A DNA stretch of 64,000 nt from Burkholderia sp. WP9. Lineage in GTDB: Bacteria > Pseudomonadota > Gammaproteobacteria > Burkholderiales > Burkholderiaceae. Where the stretch lies: NCBI RefSeq assembly GCF_900104795.1, contig NZ_FNTG01000001.1, forward strand, positions 1,736,001 through 1,800,000, written 5' to 3'. The notes under the pieces are model-generated. The model was not told the origin of the DNA. It saw only the letters and a program-made list of their open reading frames with translations, and ran no database searches. Numbering within the stretch: the first letter of the stretch is position 1; every line of letters begins with the position of its first letter. A program made the translations under genes and the position numbers. Shown piece after piece: positions 63,401-64,000 of this stretch.

Positions 63401-64000
63401 TTATTTAGCGATCGACGCGCTCTTGAGGCGGCCGAAAGCGCCTTCGACCAGCGCCTTCTGCTGCTCGTAGTGCTTCGCGTAGTAGCCGACTGCCGGCGAG
63501 GCCGAAGCCGGACGTCCGCTGTATGCCAGCTTCTGCCCTTCCTTCATGCCGTCCTTCAGGTGGTGCTCGATGTAGAACCACGGGCCTTGATTCTGCGGCT
63601 CGTCCTGCACCCAGACCACTTCGGTCGCGTTGTCGTACTTCTTCATTTCCGCTTCGAACTGCTTGTGCGCGAACGGATAGAGCTGTTCGATACGGATGAT
63701 CGCGACGTCGTTCGACTTCGATTCACGGCGATGCGCCAGCAGGTCGTAGTACACGCGGCCCGAGCACACGACCACGCGCTTGACCTTCTTCGCGTCGATC
63801 GCTTCGTCGATTTCGCCGAGGATCGGCTGGAACGCGCCCTTCGCCAGTTCGGACAGATCCGACACGGCTTCCTTGTGACGCAGCAGCGACTTCGGCGTGG
63901 CGACGATCAGCGGCTTGCGGAACAGGCGGATCATCTGACGGCGCAACAGGTGGAAAATCTGCGCCGGCGTGGTCGGTTGAACGACCTGCATGTTGTGGTC
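63401..64000 (-). CDS. sucA: 2-oxoglutarate dehydrogenase E1 component, C-terminal fragment
   Basis: The frame is open to the window edge; about 199 C-terminal residues are visible. HNMQVVQPTTPAQIFHLLRR and IVATPKSLLRHKEAVSDLSE are characteristic of the E1 transketolase-like C-terminal domain, which in this enzyme ends with PAVGYYAKHYEQQKALVEGA. The thiamine-binding part lies outside. It heads the sucA-odhB-lpdA transcript. Confidence 0.95.
   Translation of the reverse strand, partial: DHNMQVVQPTTPAQIFHLLRRQMIRLFRKPLIVATPKSLLRHKEAVSDLSELAKGAFQPILGEIDEAIDAKKVKRVVVCSGRVYYDLLAHRRESKSNDVAIIRIEQLYPFAHKQFEAEMKKYDNATEVVWVQDEPQNQGPWFYIEHHLKDGMKEGQKLAYSGRPASASPAVGYYAKHYEQQKALVEGAFGRLKSASIAK

Overview
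The window is a high-GC chromosomal segment from a Burkholderiales bacterium, most likely Paraburkholderia or a close Burkholderia relative. I infer this from a long Hfq2-type RNA chaperone with a glycine-repeat tail, DUF2968 and DUF3613 proteins, a complete tad/flp pilus locus beside collagen-like lipoproteins, and a sucA-odhB-lpdA operon next to zapE. No plasmid, phage or CRISPR signature was seen. Gene identities come from reading motifs in the translations; no database search was run.

Region 1 (1-10.7 kb) is part of an exopolysaccharide locus: the tail of a beta-mannosidase-like glycosidase, a Crp/Fnr-type regulator, an undecaprenyl-phosphate sugar phosphotransferase, a family 2 glycosyltransferase, a Wzc/BceF-type tyrosine autokinase with a possible translationally coupled leader peptide, and two family 4 glycosyltransferases. 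A higBA toxin-antitoxin pair lies between the kinase and the last glycosyltransferases, and its promoter is covered by a 39-bp palindrome.

Region 2 (10.7-19 kb) is mostly housekeeping: rpiA, rlmB, rnr, two tandem tRNA-Leu(CAG) genes with their own promoters and terminators, a CLC chloride transporter and a MAPEG protein. A small AT-richer pocket at about 11.6-12.5 kb carries a transglycosylase-like protein directly followed by a small secreted protein.

Region 3 (19-34 kb) is a fatty acid degradation block. It has a carboxylate MFS transporter, a candidate structured RNA, a PsrA/FadP-like TetR regulator with a palindromic candidate operator, FadE, a two-domain FabG-like reductase, a MaoC hydratase, a FadI-like thiolase and FadD. 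Together these could form a beta-oxidation cycle that runs through (R)-hydroxyacyl-CoA. A DUF1571 protein and a vanillyl-alcohol-oxidase-type flavoprotein follow.

Region 4 (33.7-58.5 kb) is a surface and regulation block. It contains an ECF sigma/anti-sigma operon, hfq2 and a DUF2968 protein. A complete minus-strand tad locus follows in the order flp, tadV, tadE, cpaB, secretin, tadZ, tadA, tadB, tadC, tadD, DUF3613, tadG, then a sigma-54 activator. Divergent from flp are two tandem repeat-rich lipoproteins, a TpsB-type outer-membrane transporter and a DUF2147 protein. The first lipoprotein gene has a near-consensus sigma-54 promoter with clustered inverted repeats about 140-180 bp upstream. 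This suggests that the sigma-54 activator at the far end of the tad locus controls it.

Region 5 (58.5-64 kb) has a stand-alone N-terminal IS5-type transposase domain, zapE, and the 2-oxoglutarate dehydrogenase genes lpdA, odhB and the 3' end of sucA, all on the minus strand.

The strongest candidate for an undescribed system is the coupling of a TpsB transporter to two TPS-domain-less, collagen-like lipoproteins under apparent sigma-54 control, divergent from the tad pilus genes.
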